NCBI RefSeq assembly: GCF_029625335.1
Contig: NZ_CP121111.1
Span: forward strand, 2,232,001-2,296,000
Direction of reading: 5' to 3'
DNA from: Flavobacterium nitratireducens
GTDB lineage: Bacteria > Bacteroidota > Bacteroidia > Flavobacteriales > Flavobacteriaceae
Length of the DNA: 64,000 nt
A model generated the notes under the pieces. That model saw only the letters and a list, made by a program, of their open reading frames with translations, was not told the origin of the DNA and ran no database searches. Below, in pieces: positions 34,781 through 44,300 of the stretch. A program made the translations under genes and the position numbers. The first letter of the stretch is position 1, and the number at the start of each line of letters is the position of its first letter.

Positions 34781-35437
34781 ATGATTTCATCAATTGCCAG
34801 AGCATTAACGGAAAGCTATACCTATCCGGCATATAGAAAATTAGTAAGCGATTTATTAAAAGAAGGAAAGTCAACAGGACATCAACAAACGGAAGAATTA
34901 ACCCATTATAGTGCTTTAAACGAGACTCGTATGAATCGTTTGGATAAAACCATGAAAATTTCGGAGGATAGCATTGATCAACTAAAGTCATTACAGAATG
35001 AGTTTGTTTGGATTGTGATTTCAGAAGGTTGGTGTGGCGATGCTGCCCAACTTTTGCCTGTTTTTAATAAAATGAGTGAGGCTAGTGAAGGTAAAATTGA
35101 GATTAGAATTGTGCTTAGAGATGAGCATTTGGACGTAATGGATCAATTTTTGACCAATAACGCCAGAGCAATCCCTAAATTGATAGTTCTAGAAAAAGAG
35201 ACTTCAAATGTGGTAGCACAATGGGGACCAAGACCTAAACCCGCTTTTGATTTGATTGTAAATTATAAAAAAGAGCACGGGGTTATTGATGAGACCATCA
35301 AAACAGAATTGCAGTTGTGGTATTTGCATGATAAAGGAATGACGACTCAAAACGAAATTATGACTATGATGCTAGAATTGGATCAAGAGCTATCTCAGAA
35401 TGAAATTTTGGAAAAAGTAAAAGTAGGTTTAAATTAG
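34781..35437 (+). CDS. Thioredoxin-fold protein with single active-site cysteine
   Basis: The 218-residue protein has a helical N-terminal part (1-70), then a thioredoxin fold with the strand VWIVISEGWCGDAAQ. The usual CxxC is replaced by C85-G-D-A, so only the first cysteine is kept. The cis-proline segment ARAIPKLIVL follows near residue 130, and a helical tail ends the protein. It fits the Thioredoxin_9 group. With one cysteine it cannot form an internal disulfide; it may work through mixed disulfides or have lost redox activity. No signal peptide is present, so it is cytoplasmic. A promoter box just upstream suggests a single-gene unit. Confidence 0.82.
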   Translation: MISSIARALTESYTYPAYRKLVSDLLKEGKSTGHQQTEELTHYSALNETRMNRLDKTMKISEDSIDQLKSLQNEFVWIVISEGWCGDAAQLLPVFNKMSEASEGKIEIRIVLRDEHLDVMDQFLTNNARAIPKLIVLEKETSNVVAQWGPRPKPAFDLIVNYKKEHGVIDETIKTELQLWYLHDKGMTTQNEIMTMMLELDQELSQNEILEKVKVGLN

Positions 35438-35453
35438 TTTTCCAAAAAAGCTT

Positions 35454-36002
35454 TTATGGTTTTATTTTATTGATGTTGGTTCTTGTTTTTTTGTTGAATG
35501 CTGTAAATGCCAACCCCAAGCTGAACGTGGTCACTTTATCAGGGGTGTACAATTTAAATCCATATTGGGTGAGTTCAATAAAAAAAGAATAACCTTCAAT
35601 GCCTTCATATCCTAGGCTTATTTTTTGAAAGTCTTCATGTAGATTTCCACGACCTAAGACTATGGACTTGCCGTAAGCAGGTTGGATGTATAAAAAATCT
35701 TCAGGGCCAAGTTGTAAACTTAATTTAAGATTGGCATAGGCAGGAATTACTACTAATTTTCTGGAACCTATCCAGTCAATTCCAGAATGTAATCCTATGG
35801 ATATTGTTCGGTTAAAATGAATGCCCTCTCCGAATTTTAAACTTAAGCCATCAGGTAAAAACCAATATTCGTCGTCGCCCCGGTTTACATTTTCTTTTAG
35901 TGGAACCGATACACCGAAATAGGTGTAGGAACCTTGTTGAAATTGAGCGAAATTAGGTAATGAGTATCCTATTAATATTAGTATGTAAGTTAGGGTTTTC
36001 AT
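35454..36002 (-). CDS. Hypothetical secreted/outer-membrane protein
   Basis: The 182-residue protein starts with a signal peptide (MKTLTYILILIGYSLPNFAQ). The rest is made of amphipathic beta strands with many aromatics (SIGLHSGIDWIG, IPAYANLKLSLQLG, FFIELTQYGFKLYT), suggesting a small outer-membrane barrel. I do not recognise a family. It lies 67 bases downstream of truB on the same strand, but the gap and its content give no functional link. Confidence 0.65.
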   Translation of the reverse strand: MKTLTYILILIGYSLPNFAQFQQGSYTYFGVSVPLKENVNRGDDEYWFLPDGLSLKFGEGIHFNRTISIGLHSGIDWIGSRKLVVIPAYANLKLSLQLGPEDFLYIQPAYGKSIVLGRGNLHEDFQKISLGYEGIEGYSFFIELTQYGFKLYTPDKVTTFSLGLAFTAFNKKTRTNINKIKP

Positions 36003-36069
36003 AATTGTATTTTTTAATAATCAGTATGAAATAGACACCTTATTCTTGATATACTAAAGTTAGTTAAAA

Positions 36070-36783
36070 TTAAGATTGGTTGTTGTTGTGAGTTGAAATT
36101 ATACTTTCTTCAAACAGCGTAATATCGATAGCGTTTTTTACATCATAATCGCCAATTTTAGTACGACGCAAAACGGTTAGGTGCGAACCAGAATTCAAGG
36201 CTTTTCCAAAATCATAAGCTAGAGAACGAATGTAAGTTCCTTTGCTGCAAACTACTCTGAAATCAATTTCGGGTAATGCAATTCGGGTGATTTCAAATTC
36301 GTGAATGGTAGTTTTTCGACTGGAAATTTCCACTTCTTCTCCGGCACGGGCGTGTTCGTAAAGGCGTTTTCCGTCTTTTTTGATAGCCGAAAAAATGGGT
36401 GGTTTTTGATCAATTTCGCCTAAAAATTGTTTCACCGTTTCGTGAATTAAAGCTTCGTCAATATGTGCTGTTGGAAAATTAGCGTCGATTTCGGTTTCTA
36501 AATCATAAGAAGGCGTAGTGGCGCCAATATAAAAAGTACCGGTATATTCTTTGGCCTGTCCCTGAAGTTCAGCAATTCTTTTGGTGAATTTTCCAGTGCA
36601 AATTAGTAACAAACCAGTCGCTAATGGATCGAGAGTTCCAGCATGACCGATTTTGAATTTTTTAGGCAATCCTACTTTGTTGATGAGTAAATATTTTAAT
36701 TTATTCACCGCTTGAAATGAACTCCATTTCAAAGGTTTGTCTATTAATAAAACTTGTCCTTCTAGATATTCTTCGCGCGTCAT
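36070..36783 (-). CDS. truB: tRNA pseudouridine(55) synthase
   Basis: The 237-residue protein carries the TruB signature GHAGTLDPLATGLLLICTG with the catalytic aspartate D52, followed by the KEYTGTFYIGATTPSYDLETE and RSLAYDFG segments. It makes pseudouridine 55 in the T-loop of tRNAs. It is shorter than the E. coli protein, lacking the C-terminal PUA domain, as is usual in this phylum. Its start codon overlaps the uppP stop, so it is translationally coupled to that gene in the ftsX-DUF3098-uppP-truB cluster. Confidence 0.95.
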   Translation of the reverse strand: MTREEYLEGQVLLIDKPLKWSSFQAVNKLKYLLINKVGLPKKFKIGHAGTLDPLATGLLLICTGKFTKRIAELQGQAKEYTGTFYIGATTPSYDLETEIDANFPTAHIDEALIHETVKQFLGEIDQKPPIFSAIKKDGKRLYEHARAGEEVEISSRKTTIHEFEITRIALPEIDFRVVCSKGTYIRSLAYDFGKALNSGSHLTVLRRTKIGDYDVKNAIDITLFEESIISTHNNNQS

Positions 36784-37568
36784 TAGATAACCGTCAGAGG
36801 GTGAATGAAATAATGGATAATCAACAGGATTAATCCAGCAGCAATACGATAATAACCAAAAATTTTAAATCCTCTATTACTTAAAAAAGTAATAAACGAT
36901 TTGATGGCTAAAAGTGCAACAATAAAAGCTACAATATTACCAATAACTAATAGGTTAATTTGGTCACCAGTTAATACATAACCGTCTTGGTAATAATCAA
37001 AACATTTTTTAGCAGTTGCTCCCAACATTGTTGGGATTGCCAAGAAAAATGAAAACTCGGCAGCAGCAGTTCTGGATAATTTTTGAGACATTCCTCCAAC
37101 AATGGATGCGCCACTTCGGGAAACTCCTGGAATCATGGCTAAACATTGAAACAATCCAATTTTTACTGCTTTAGTATAAGTGATTTCAGTTTCTTCGGAA
37201 GTATTAAACCAATCATCTACTTTCAGTAAAATGATTCCACCCACTAATAATGAGATGGCTACCATTACTGGACTTTCTAATAATTCGTCGATTTTTTTGC
37301 TGAAAAGCAAACCTAAAACGACAGCAGGAATGAAGCCTACCAATAATTTGAAATAAAAATCAAAAGATTGAAAAAAGCGTTTGAAGTACAATACCAAAAC
37401 AGATAGAATAGCACCTAATTGGATAACAATAGTAAAAAGCTTTGTGAAATCTTCTTGTGCGATTCCGTAAAAAGTAGACGCAATAATCATGTGTCCGGTT
37501 GAAGAAATAGGTAAGAATTCGGTAATTCCTTCAATGATAGCAAGAACAATAGCTTGTAATGTGTTCAT
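36783..37568 (-). CDS. uppP: Undecaprenyl-diphosphatase
   Basis: The 261-residue integral membrane protein has the BacA/UppP motifs [15 protein letters not shown] near the N-terminus and [14 protein letters not shown] in the centre, with about eight membrane helices. It dephosphorylates undecaprenyl diphosphate to recycle the lipid carrier of cell-wall and glycan synthesis. It lies in the conserved cluster after ftsX and DUF3098 and overlaps truB by one base. A simple repeat (AGTTTTCAG/TTTTTAG) and a short hairpin lie in the 60 bases upstream. Confidence 0.95.
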   Translation of the reverse strand: MNTLQAIVLAIIEGITEFLPISSTGHMIIASTFYGIAQEDFTKLFTIVIQLGAILSVLVLYFKRFFQSFDFYFKLLVGFIPAVVLGLLFSKKIDELLESPVMVAISLLVGGIILLKVDDWFNTSEETEITYTKAVKIGLFQCLAMIPGVSRSGASIVGGMSQKLSRTAAAEFSFFLAIPTMLGATAKKCFDYYQDGYVLTGDQINLLVIGNIVAFIVALLAIKSFITFLSNRGFKIFGYYRIAAGLILLIIHYFIHPLTVI

Positions 37569-37628
37569 TTTGTAGTAATCAGTTTTCAGTTTTTAGTTTT
37601 CAGGCTGAGCTTGTAGAAGCCTTTTTAC

Positions 37629-37871
37629 CTAAAAACGATAACTATTTATTTTTTTAAAAATGGAATAAATGGTAATTCCAAAACCAATTAAAACGGTTGT
37701 TGGTGCTAATCGGATTCTTCTAAAGTCAAAAATAGCATCGCTGTAAACCTTAGGATCATCGCTGCCACCACCTGACATTAAAATAAAACCTATCGTAATT
37801 ACAGCAATTCCTATAAATAGAAATTTGTAGTTTACTTTATCAAATAAGAATTCTTGTTTATTGTTTTCCAT
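37629..37871 (-). CDS. DUF3098 small membrane protein
   Basis: The 80-residue protein has two predicted membrane helices (FLFIGIAVITIGFILM and TVLIGFGITIYSIF) joined by a short glycine/serine/aspartate loop. It matches the DUF3098 family by size, helices and by its fixed position between ftsX and uppP in Bacteroidota. Its role is unknown; the neighbourhood suggests a link to cell envelope growth or division. Confidence 0.82.
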   Translation of the reverse strand: MENNKQEFLFDKVNYKFLFIGIAVITIGFILMSGGGSDDPKVYSDAIFDFRRIRLAPTTVLIGFGITIYSIFKKINSYRF

Positions 37872-37954
37872 CTTTTAATTGCGAGGGACGAAGCAATCTC
37901 ATCCCTATATTTTAAGTTTATGTCTTTTCTACTTTTAAATCTACATTTAAAAAA

Positions 37955-38832
37955 CTAATATAAGTCGTCTGTTCTTAGATTTAAAAATCGTTGTGTAGCA
38001 AAATGAGTGCTTAACCAAGTTATTAAAACCCCAAATCCAAATACGCCAAGAAGTACAAGTGCAATAAGTCCTTTGTTTTCCAGGATTCCTAAGTCAGGGA
38101 AATTAGAATGAACATAAGATAAAAGTCCAATGAGAGCTAAGATGGCTAAAGCAGCCCCAAGCATTCCTAGTTTGATACTGCGCAGTACAAAGGGTTTTCT
38201 AATAAATGATTTTGTTGCACCTACCATTTGCATGGTTTTGATGATAAATCGGTTCGAGTAAATAGAAAGTCGTAACGAACTGTTAATTAATAAAACAGCG
38301 ATAAAAGTCAAGAAACCACTAATAATCAAAATCCACATACTCACTTTCTTGATGTTATCATTTACGAGGTTTACCAATTGTTTATCGTAAACGATATCTG
38401 AAATCATTGGGTTTTTCATACGTAGCTGACGTTCAATTTTAGCTACACTATCTTTTTCTACATAAGCTGCTTTGATATGGATGTCGTATGAGTTTTGCAA
38501 AGGATTCTCTCCTAAAAAAGTTAGGAAATCCTCACCAATAATGTCGGTGTGTTGTTGAGCAGCATCTTCTTTACTTACATATACAATTTGCTTAGCAAAG
38601 GGAGCTCTTTTAGTTCAGCACCAAAATTTTTCAGAATCGTATCGTTAGCTTCGTTTTTAAAGAAAACCGTCATGGCGATTTTTTCTTTAAAGTCGTCGGC
38701 TAATTTTTTAGAATTGATGATAAAAAGTCCTAGTGTTCCTAGTAAAAATAATACCAAGAAAATACTTAAAACTACCGAAAAATAAGAGGAAATTAACCTG
38801 CGTTTTTGGAACTTATCAAATGAAGAACTCAT
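37955..38832 (-). pseudogene. ftsX: Cell division protein FtsX, disrupted by a -1 frameshift
   Basis: Frame one, from 38832 (MSSSFDKFQKRRLISSYFSVVLS), covers the cytoplasmic N-terminus, first membrane helix and the start of the extracellular domain up to AELKELP, then goes off frame to a stop near 38575. From the same point another frame continues FAKQIVYVSKEDAAQQHTDI through QNSYDIHIKAAYVEKDS and the last three membrane helices to 37955. The junction reads CCTTTGCT where CCTTTTGCT is needed; one T is missing at 38597-38599. Restored length is 292 residues. FtsX works with FtsE to control cell-wall hydrolases at the septum. Since it is normally important, a sequencing deletion in a short T-run is likely. 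Confidence 0.88.
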
Positions 38833-38931
38833 AGTTTACTTTAATTATGGGGTAAAAATAATAAAGAATTTCTTTATATGAAGTTAATAACGATCAAAGT
38901 TTCATTATTTGTATGCTAAAACTTGAAAATT

Positions 38932-39669
38932 TTATGTAAAAAGCAATTTTAATCCTGCAATAGTTAATCCAAGTGCTAAAAGATATTTTAATGTTTTGCT
39001 GTTGAATTTTTGACTACCAAAATAAGATCCCAAAAGTCCACCTATTATTGTTGCCATGACAGCTATTTGTAAATCTTCGGTTAGATTAAATCCACCTTTT
39101 TGAACTTGACCATATAATCCAGACAAGGAATTAACAAAAATGAACAATGCCGATACAGCCGCCGTTTCTTTTAATTTGGCCCAACGCATTAATAACATCA
39201 GCGGACTTAAAATAATTCCTCCGCCAATGCCCAGTAGTCCCGAAAGTAATCCGATACTACCTCCTGAAAATAATCCAGCCCATAAAGGGATTTCTCGATT
39301 AGGTTCCTTGCTGTCTTCAAATTGGTAGATAAGGCGAATGATCGAAATAAAAATGCAAATCCCCAATATTTTTTTATAAATAGCATCTGGTAAACTCATG
39401 GTTCCACCCCAATAGGCTAAGGGTATACTGGCTAACATAAACGGAAGAAAAAGTTTTAGTTTAAATGCACCAGCTCTATAAAAACCTATAAAAGAAAATA
39501 AGGATACCGCTAAATTCATCACTAAAGCGGATTGTTTCATCATGGCTGGAGCTATTCCTGCTAATGCCATAATCGCCAGATAACCGCTAGCACCGCCATG
39601 ACCAACAGAGGAATATAAAAAGGCGACTAATGCAAATAAAAAAAGCAAACCTATGGTAGTATAATCCAT
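38932..39669 (-). CDS. Sulfite exporter TauE/SafE (TSUP) family permease
   Basis: The 245-residue protein has about eight membrane helices and the two repeated TSUP signatures: YSSVGHGGASGYLAIMAL near residues 19-36 and GGSIGLLSGLLGIGGGIILSPLMLLM near 133-158. The family moves sulfite, organosulfonates or other small anions across the inner membrane; the substrate here is unknown. It lies 100 bases upstream of ftsX on the same strand and is probably an independent gene. Confidence 0.9.
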   Translation of the reverse strand: MDYTTIGLLFLFALVAFLYSSVGHGGASGYLAIMALAGIAPAMMKQSALVMNLAVSLFSFIGFYRAGAFKLKLFLPFMLASIPLAYWGGTMSLPDAIYKKILGICIFISIIRLIYQFEDSKEPNREIPLWAGLFSGGSIGLLSGLLGIGGGIILSPLMLLMRWAKLKETAAVSALFIFVNSLSGLYGQVQKGGFNLTEDLQIAVMATIIGGLLGSYFGSQKFNSKTLKYLLALGLTIAGLKLLFT

Positions 39670-39755
39670 TTTTGGTACTGTTTTATGAAAAAATATTTTT
39701 CAAAAATAAGTATTTATACGTAGTTATTTGTTTTTTATTGTCTTATAATATTGAA

Positions 39756-41141
39756 TTATTTCTTTAAGCTAAATAATTCAGGTTTAAAAGTGATCATTAA
39801 ATAGCTCCATACGGGAGTGATGTTGCTATTTCCTCCTTTGATTTTCTCCAAGCTTTTTTCGGCAGCCATGAAGGAAAAACCAAAATCAATCATCGTAAAG
39901 TTATTGTATTTGTAATGAGCGGATAAATCGTTTTCAAAACCCAAATAAGGTTTGATATTGTTATTCAAATTGTCTTTTACTTTGTTTTGTAAGTAAAACA
40001 AATGAAAATCAGAACGCAGACATAGTTTGCTATTCACATCATAAATAAGGTGTAGGTAAGGATTGATTAATCCACCATTTTTTAAATCAGATGGAAAAGA
40101 GATAAAATAGTCCATGTTACCCATAAAACGCCAGGCTATACCATAAAGCGTAACAAAAGATTTAGAGGTTGAACTGGGTTTATCAGCATTATCGCCACTC
40201 ATGTATTCTGCTCCTAAGCGTGTGGTAAATTTGTTTTTCTTCCATTGAATTTCAGGTTGAAAATAATAGGCCGAAATTTTATTTCCATCCTGTAATTGAC
40301 CATATTGATAGTAACCACTCAACGTTAGGTATAGATTTTCTTTTTCAAATTCAATTCGACCACCCGAAGTAGCACGTGTGTACATGGTTCTTGGATTGAT
40401 TTTACTTTCATAACCATCAGCCGAATTGAGTGTAGATAGGTTAAAATGAGGACTCAATTTTGCCTTTAAGTAATGCACATGAAGCATTTTATAATTGGTA
40501 AATGTTGTTGGTGCATAATTGGTTTCGAAAATTCGTTCGGAAGTTTGATTGAAAGCCGAGATGAATTCAGAATGTATGTTTTTACTATTGTAAATCAGGT
40601 TGATTCCATCGTGAGCTCTGGCTGCCTGACTCCAGTTGGCCGCCGAAAAAAGTCGGCCGTTGTCTAATTCCAGTTTTTGGCGACCCATTTTTACCGAAAA
40701 ATGATCTGTAATTCCTGCCTCGACATAGGCTTCAAATACATTCAAAGAACCAGAACTTGAAGTTTGGCCATATTGCCCCCAAACCCTGAGATCCTGAATC
40801 GAAGTATGAAATTTAAATTTTGGTTGGTCGTATGAAAAATTCAATCGGCTTCTTTGTGTGCCAAAAAAAGCTGCTTTCGAATCCGAAGTTCTTAATTGTC
40901 TGTAACCATCTCGATATTCCATTCTTGGACGAAATTCTAATCCTAAAGTGAAATTTTTGTTTTCTAAATTGGTCTTTTGGGGAACAGTGTTTAAATTTAA
41001 TATTGAATCGGCTTCTTTTTGAGTAATCAGTTTTTTTTGCAGCAACAAATGGGTGATTGCGCTATTGTCTTGGGCGAAAATTTTTCCAACAAAAAATAAT
41101 GAGGTAACGAAAAACAGGTGAAATAGAAGCTTTTTTTTCAT
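39756..41141 (-). CDS. Alginate export (AlgE-like) family porin
   Basis: I start at the ATG at 41141 (MKKKLLFHLFFVTSLFFVGKIFAQ), a clear signal peptide; the open frame extends 13 codons further upstream. The mature protein starts with a helical stretch (AITHLLLQKKLITQKEAD) also found in many flavobacterial porins, followed by an 18-strand-like barrel of the alginate_exp family (FRPRMEYRDGYRQL, VKMGRQKLELDNGRLFSAANWSQ). It likely forms an outer-membrane channel for anionic compounds; no alginate lyase or export genes adjoin it, so alginate is only the family name. Confidence 0.85.
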   Translation of the reverse strand: MKKKLLFHLFFVTSLFFVGKIFAQDNSAITHLLLQKKLITQKEADSILNLNTVPQKTNLENKNFTLGLEFRPRMEYRDGYRQLRTSDSKAAFFGTQRSRLNFSYDQPKFKFHTSIQDLRVWGQYGQTSSSGSLNVFEAYVEAGITDHFSVKMGRQKLELDNGRLFSAANWSQAARAHDGINLIYNSKNIHSEFISAFNQTSERIFETNYAPTTFTNYKMLHVHYLKAKLSPHFNLSTLNSADGYESKINPRTMYTRATSGGRIEFEKENLYLTLSGYYQYGQLQDGNKISAYYFQPEIQWKKNKFTTRLGAEYMSGDNADKPSSTSKSFVTLYGIAWRFMGNMDYFISFPSDLKNGGLINPYLHLIYDVNSKLCLRSDFHLFYLQNKVKDNLNNNIKPYLGFENDLSAHYKYNNFTMIDFGFSFMAAEKSLEKIKGGNSNITPVWSYLMITFKPELFSLKK

Positions 41142-41247
41142 CAATATAGGTATAGTGTAAACTCTTTCAATGGTTTGCAAATATAGGTTTTAAACTCATT
41201 CGAATTTCACTCCGTATTTGTTTTATTTCTTCTTTTCTCAAAATTAC

Positions 41248-41278
41248 TTTGGTGCAATGTGCAATAAGCGTAAATTTG
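41248..41278 (+). promoter_or_regulatory. leuS promoter (TTTG, 19-base spacer, TAAATTTG)
   Basis: TTTG at 41248-41251 and TAAATTTG at 41271-41278, separated by 19 bases, match both halves of the Bacteroidota promoter (-33 TTTG and -7 TAnnTTTG) at the best spacing. The leuS ATG follows after about 68 bases of leader. Confidence 0.75.
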
Positions 41279-41295
41279 CGGCTCAATTTTTTTGT

Positions 41296-41328
41296 AACCC
41301 ATTCAGGGTTCAAAACCCTGAATGGGTT
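41296..41328. promoter_or_regulatory. Perfect 15-bp hairpin in the leuS leader
   Basis: AACCCATTCAGGGTT (41296-41310) and AACCCTGAATGGGTT (41314-41328) are perfect complements around the loop CAA. The hairpin lies between the promoter and the leuS ATG and is followed by a TTTAATTT tract. It could be an attenuator or 5' mRNA stabiliser, or simply a dispersed palindrome that landed in the leader. Confidence 0.8.
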
Positions 41329-41352
41329 TAATTTAAAATTAAAATAAAAGGA

Positions 41353-44300
41353 ATGAAATACAATCCGAACGAAATAGAAGCCAAATGGCAAAAATACTGG
41401 GCTGATCATAAAACTTTTGCAGCCGAAAATAATTCAGCTAAACCAAAACACTACGTTTTAGATATGTTTCCTTATCCTTCGGGAGCTGGATTACACGTGG
41501 GGCATCCGCTGGGATATATTGCTTCGGATGTGTATTCAAGATATAAAAGACATCAAGGATTTAATGTGTTGCACCCAATGGGTTACGACAGTTTTGGATT
41601 GCCAGCCGAACAATATGCGATTCAAACAGGGCAACGTCCGGAAGATACAACTCGCGTGAATATTGACGGTGGTGTGGATAAAGAAGGAAACCAAATTGCA
41701 GGTTACCGCAAGCAATTGGATAAAATAGGATTTTCATTTGATTGGGACAGAGAAGTGCGAACTTCAAATCCGGATTATTACAAACATACGCAATGGATTT
41801 TTATCCAATTATTCAATTCTTGGTACAACAAAGATTCAGATAAGGCCGAAGATATTTCGACTTTAATTGCCATTTTTGAAAAAGAAGGGAATACAAATGT
41901 AAATGCAGTTTGCGATGATTCTATTCAATCTTTTTCTGCTGCTGAGTGGAATGCTTTCGCAAAAGAAGAACAAGAAAAAATATTGTTGCAATACCGTTTG
42001 ACCTATTTAGCAGAGACCGAAGTAAACTGGTGTCCAGGATTAGGAACTGTTTTAGCCAATGACGAAATTGTAAACGGAGTTTCAGAACGTGGAGGATATC
42101 CTGTAGTTCGTAAAAAAATGACCCAATGGAGCATGCGTATTTCGGCTTATGCCGAGCGTTTATTACAAGGTTTGGACTCGATTGATTGGAGCGAATCGAT
42201 TAAAGAAAGCCAAAGAAACTGGATTGGAAAATCGGTTGGTGCGATGGTGACTTTCAAAGTTAGAAGTCAGGAGTTAGAAGTTAGAAGTGAGGAACTTAAG
42301 ATTGACGTATTTACAACAAGACCAGATACTATTTTTGGAGTGACTTTTATGACTTTGGCACCAGAACACGAATTGGTAGCTCAAATCACTACTCCGGAAC
42401 AAAAAGAAGCGGTTGAGGCTTATATCGAAAAAACCGCTAAACGTTCGGAGCGTGAGCGTATGGCGGATGTAAAAACCATTTCAGGTGTATTTACTGGAGC
42501 TTATGCAGAACATCCATTTACTAAAGAAGCGATTCCAGTTTGGATTGGGGATTATGTGTTGGCAGGATACGGAACAGGTGCTGTAATGGCGGTTCCTTGT
42601 GGAGATGAAAGAGATTATGCTTTTGCAAATTTCTTCAAAGGAACTAATGGAATGCCTGAAATTAAAAATATTGTAGATAAAGATATTTCGGAAGCAGCTT
42701 TTGGTGCCAAAGAAGGTTTCCAATTAGTGAACTCTGATTTCTTAAATGGTATGGGTTACAAAGATGGGACCCAGAAAGTAATTGCCGAATTAGAAAAATT
42801 AGGACAAGGTTACGGGAAGGTAAATTACCGTTTACGTGATGCGGTTTTCTCTCGTCAGCGTTATTGGGGAGAGCCATTCCCGGTTTATTATGTGAATGGT
42901 TTGCCAAAAATGATTGATGCACAACATTTGCCAATTATTTTGCCGGAAGTGGAGAAATATTTACCAACAGAAGATGGTTTGCCTCCGTTAGGGAATGCAG
43001 CAGTTTGGGCTTGGGACACAGTTCAGAATGCAGTGGTCAGTACGCAGTTGGCAGACAATAAAACAGTATTCCCGTTAGAATTAAACACTATGCCGGGTTG
43101 GGCGGGAAGTTCATGGTATTGGATGCGTTATATGGATGCGCACAATGAAAATGAATTTGCTGGTCAGGACGCATTGAAATATTGGGAATCGGTTGATTTG
43201 TATATTGGAGGAAGTGAGCACGCAACAGGTCACTTGTTGTATTCTCGTTTTTGGAATAAATTCTTAAAAGACAAAGGTTTTGCGCCAACTGAAGAGCCAT
43301 TCAAAAAACTGATCAATCAGGGAATGATTTTGGGAACAAGTGCTTTTGTTTATAGAATTGATTATTTTGACAACAAAAAATCTCCAGTTTTTATTTCTTT
43401 CAGTTTAACATCAAAATCAAATCAAGAATTACATAAACTAATAAATGCAAATAATGTTGTAGATATTGTTGATGCTTTTACCATAACAAAAATACATGTT
43501 GATGTCAATTTCGTAAACGCTTCTGATGAATTAGATATCGAAAAATTCAAAGCCTGGAGAGAAGATTATGCCAATGCAGAATTCATCACAGAAGAAAACG
43601 GAAAATACATTGTAGGTCGCGAGGTTGAAAAAATGTCGAAATCCAAATACAATGTAGTTACGCCTGACAATATCTGTGCAGAATATGGTGCGGATACATT
43701 GCGTTTGTACGAAATGTTCTTAGGGCCATTAGAGCAGGCAAAACCATGGAATACAGCTGGTATTTCGGGAGTTTTTGGTTTCTTGAAAAAATTATGGCGT
43801 TTGTATTTTGATGATAATGGTTTGATTGTTACGAATGATGAACCAACGAAAGACAACTTAAAAACCTTGCACAAAACCATCAAAAAAGTAGCGGAGGATA
43901 TCGAGAATTTCTCATTCAATACTTCGGTTTCTCAGTTTATGATTTGTGTTAACGAATTGTCTTCTCAAAATTGTCATTCTCGTGCAATTCTAGAGCCATT
44001 GGCTGTTGTAATTTCTTCTTATGCTCCGCATATTGCTGAGGAGTTATGGAGCGCTTTAGGACATGAAGGTTCGATTGCAACGGTGGCTTTCCCTAAATTC
44101 GAAGAAAAACATTTAGTAGAATCAGAAAAAGAATATCCGGTTTCTTTCAACGGAAAAATGCGTTTTACTATTAAATTGCCTTTGGATTTAACTAAGGAGC
44201 AAATTGAGGAAATCGTAATGAAAGACGAAAGAACCCAAAAACAATTAGACGGTAGAACACCAAATAAGGTGATTATCGTTCCTGGGAAAATTATTAATTT

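Noticed and set aside
41167..41409. Minus-strand open frame overlapping the leuS start
   Set aside because: It lies across the leuS promoter, hairpin and first codons; leuS is clearly coded on the plus strand.
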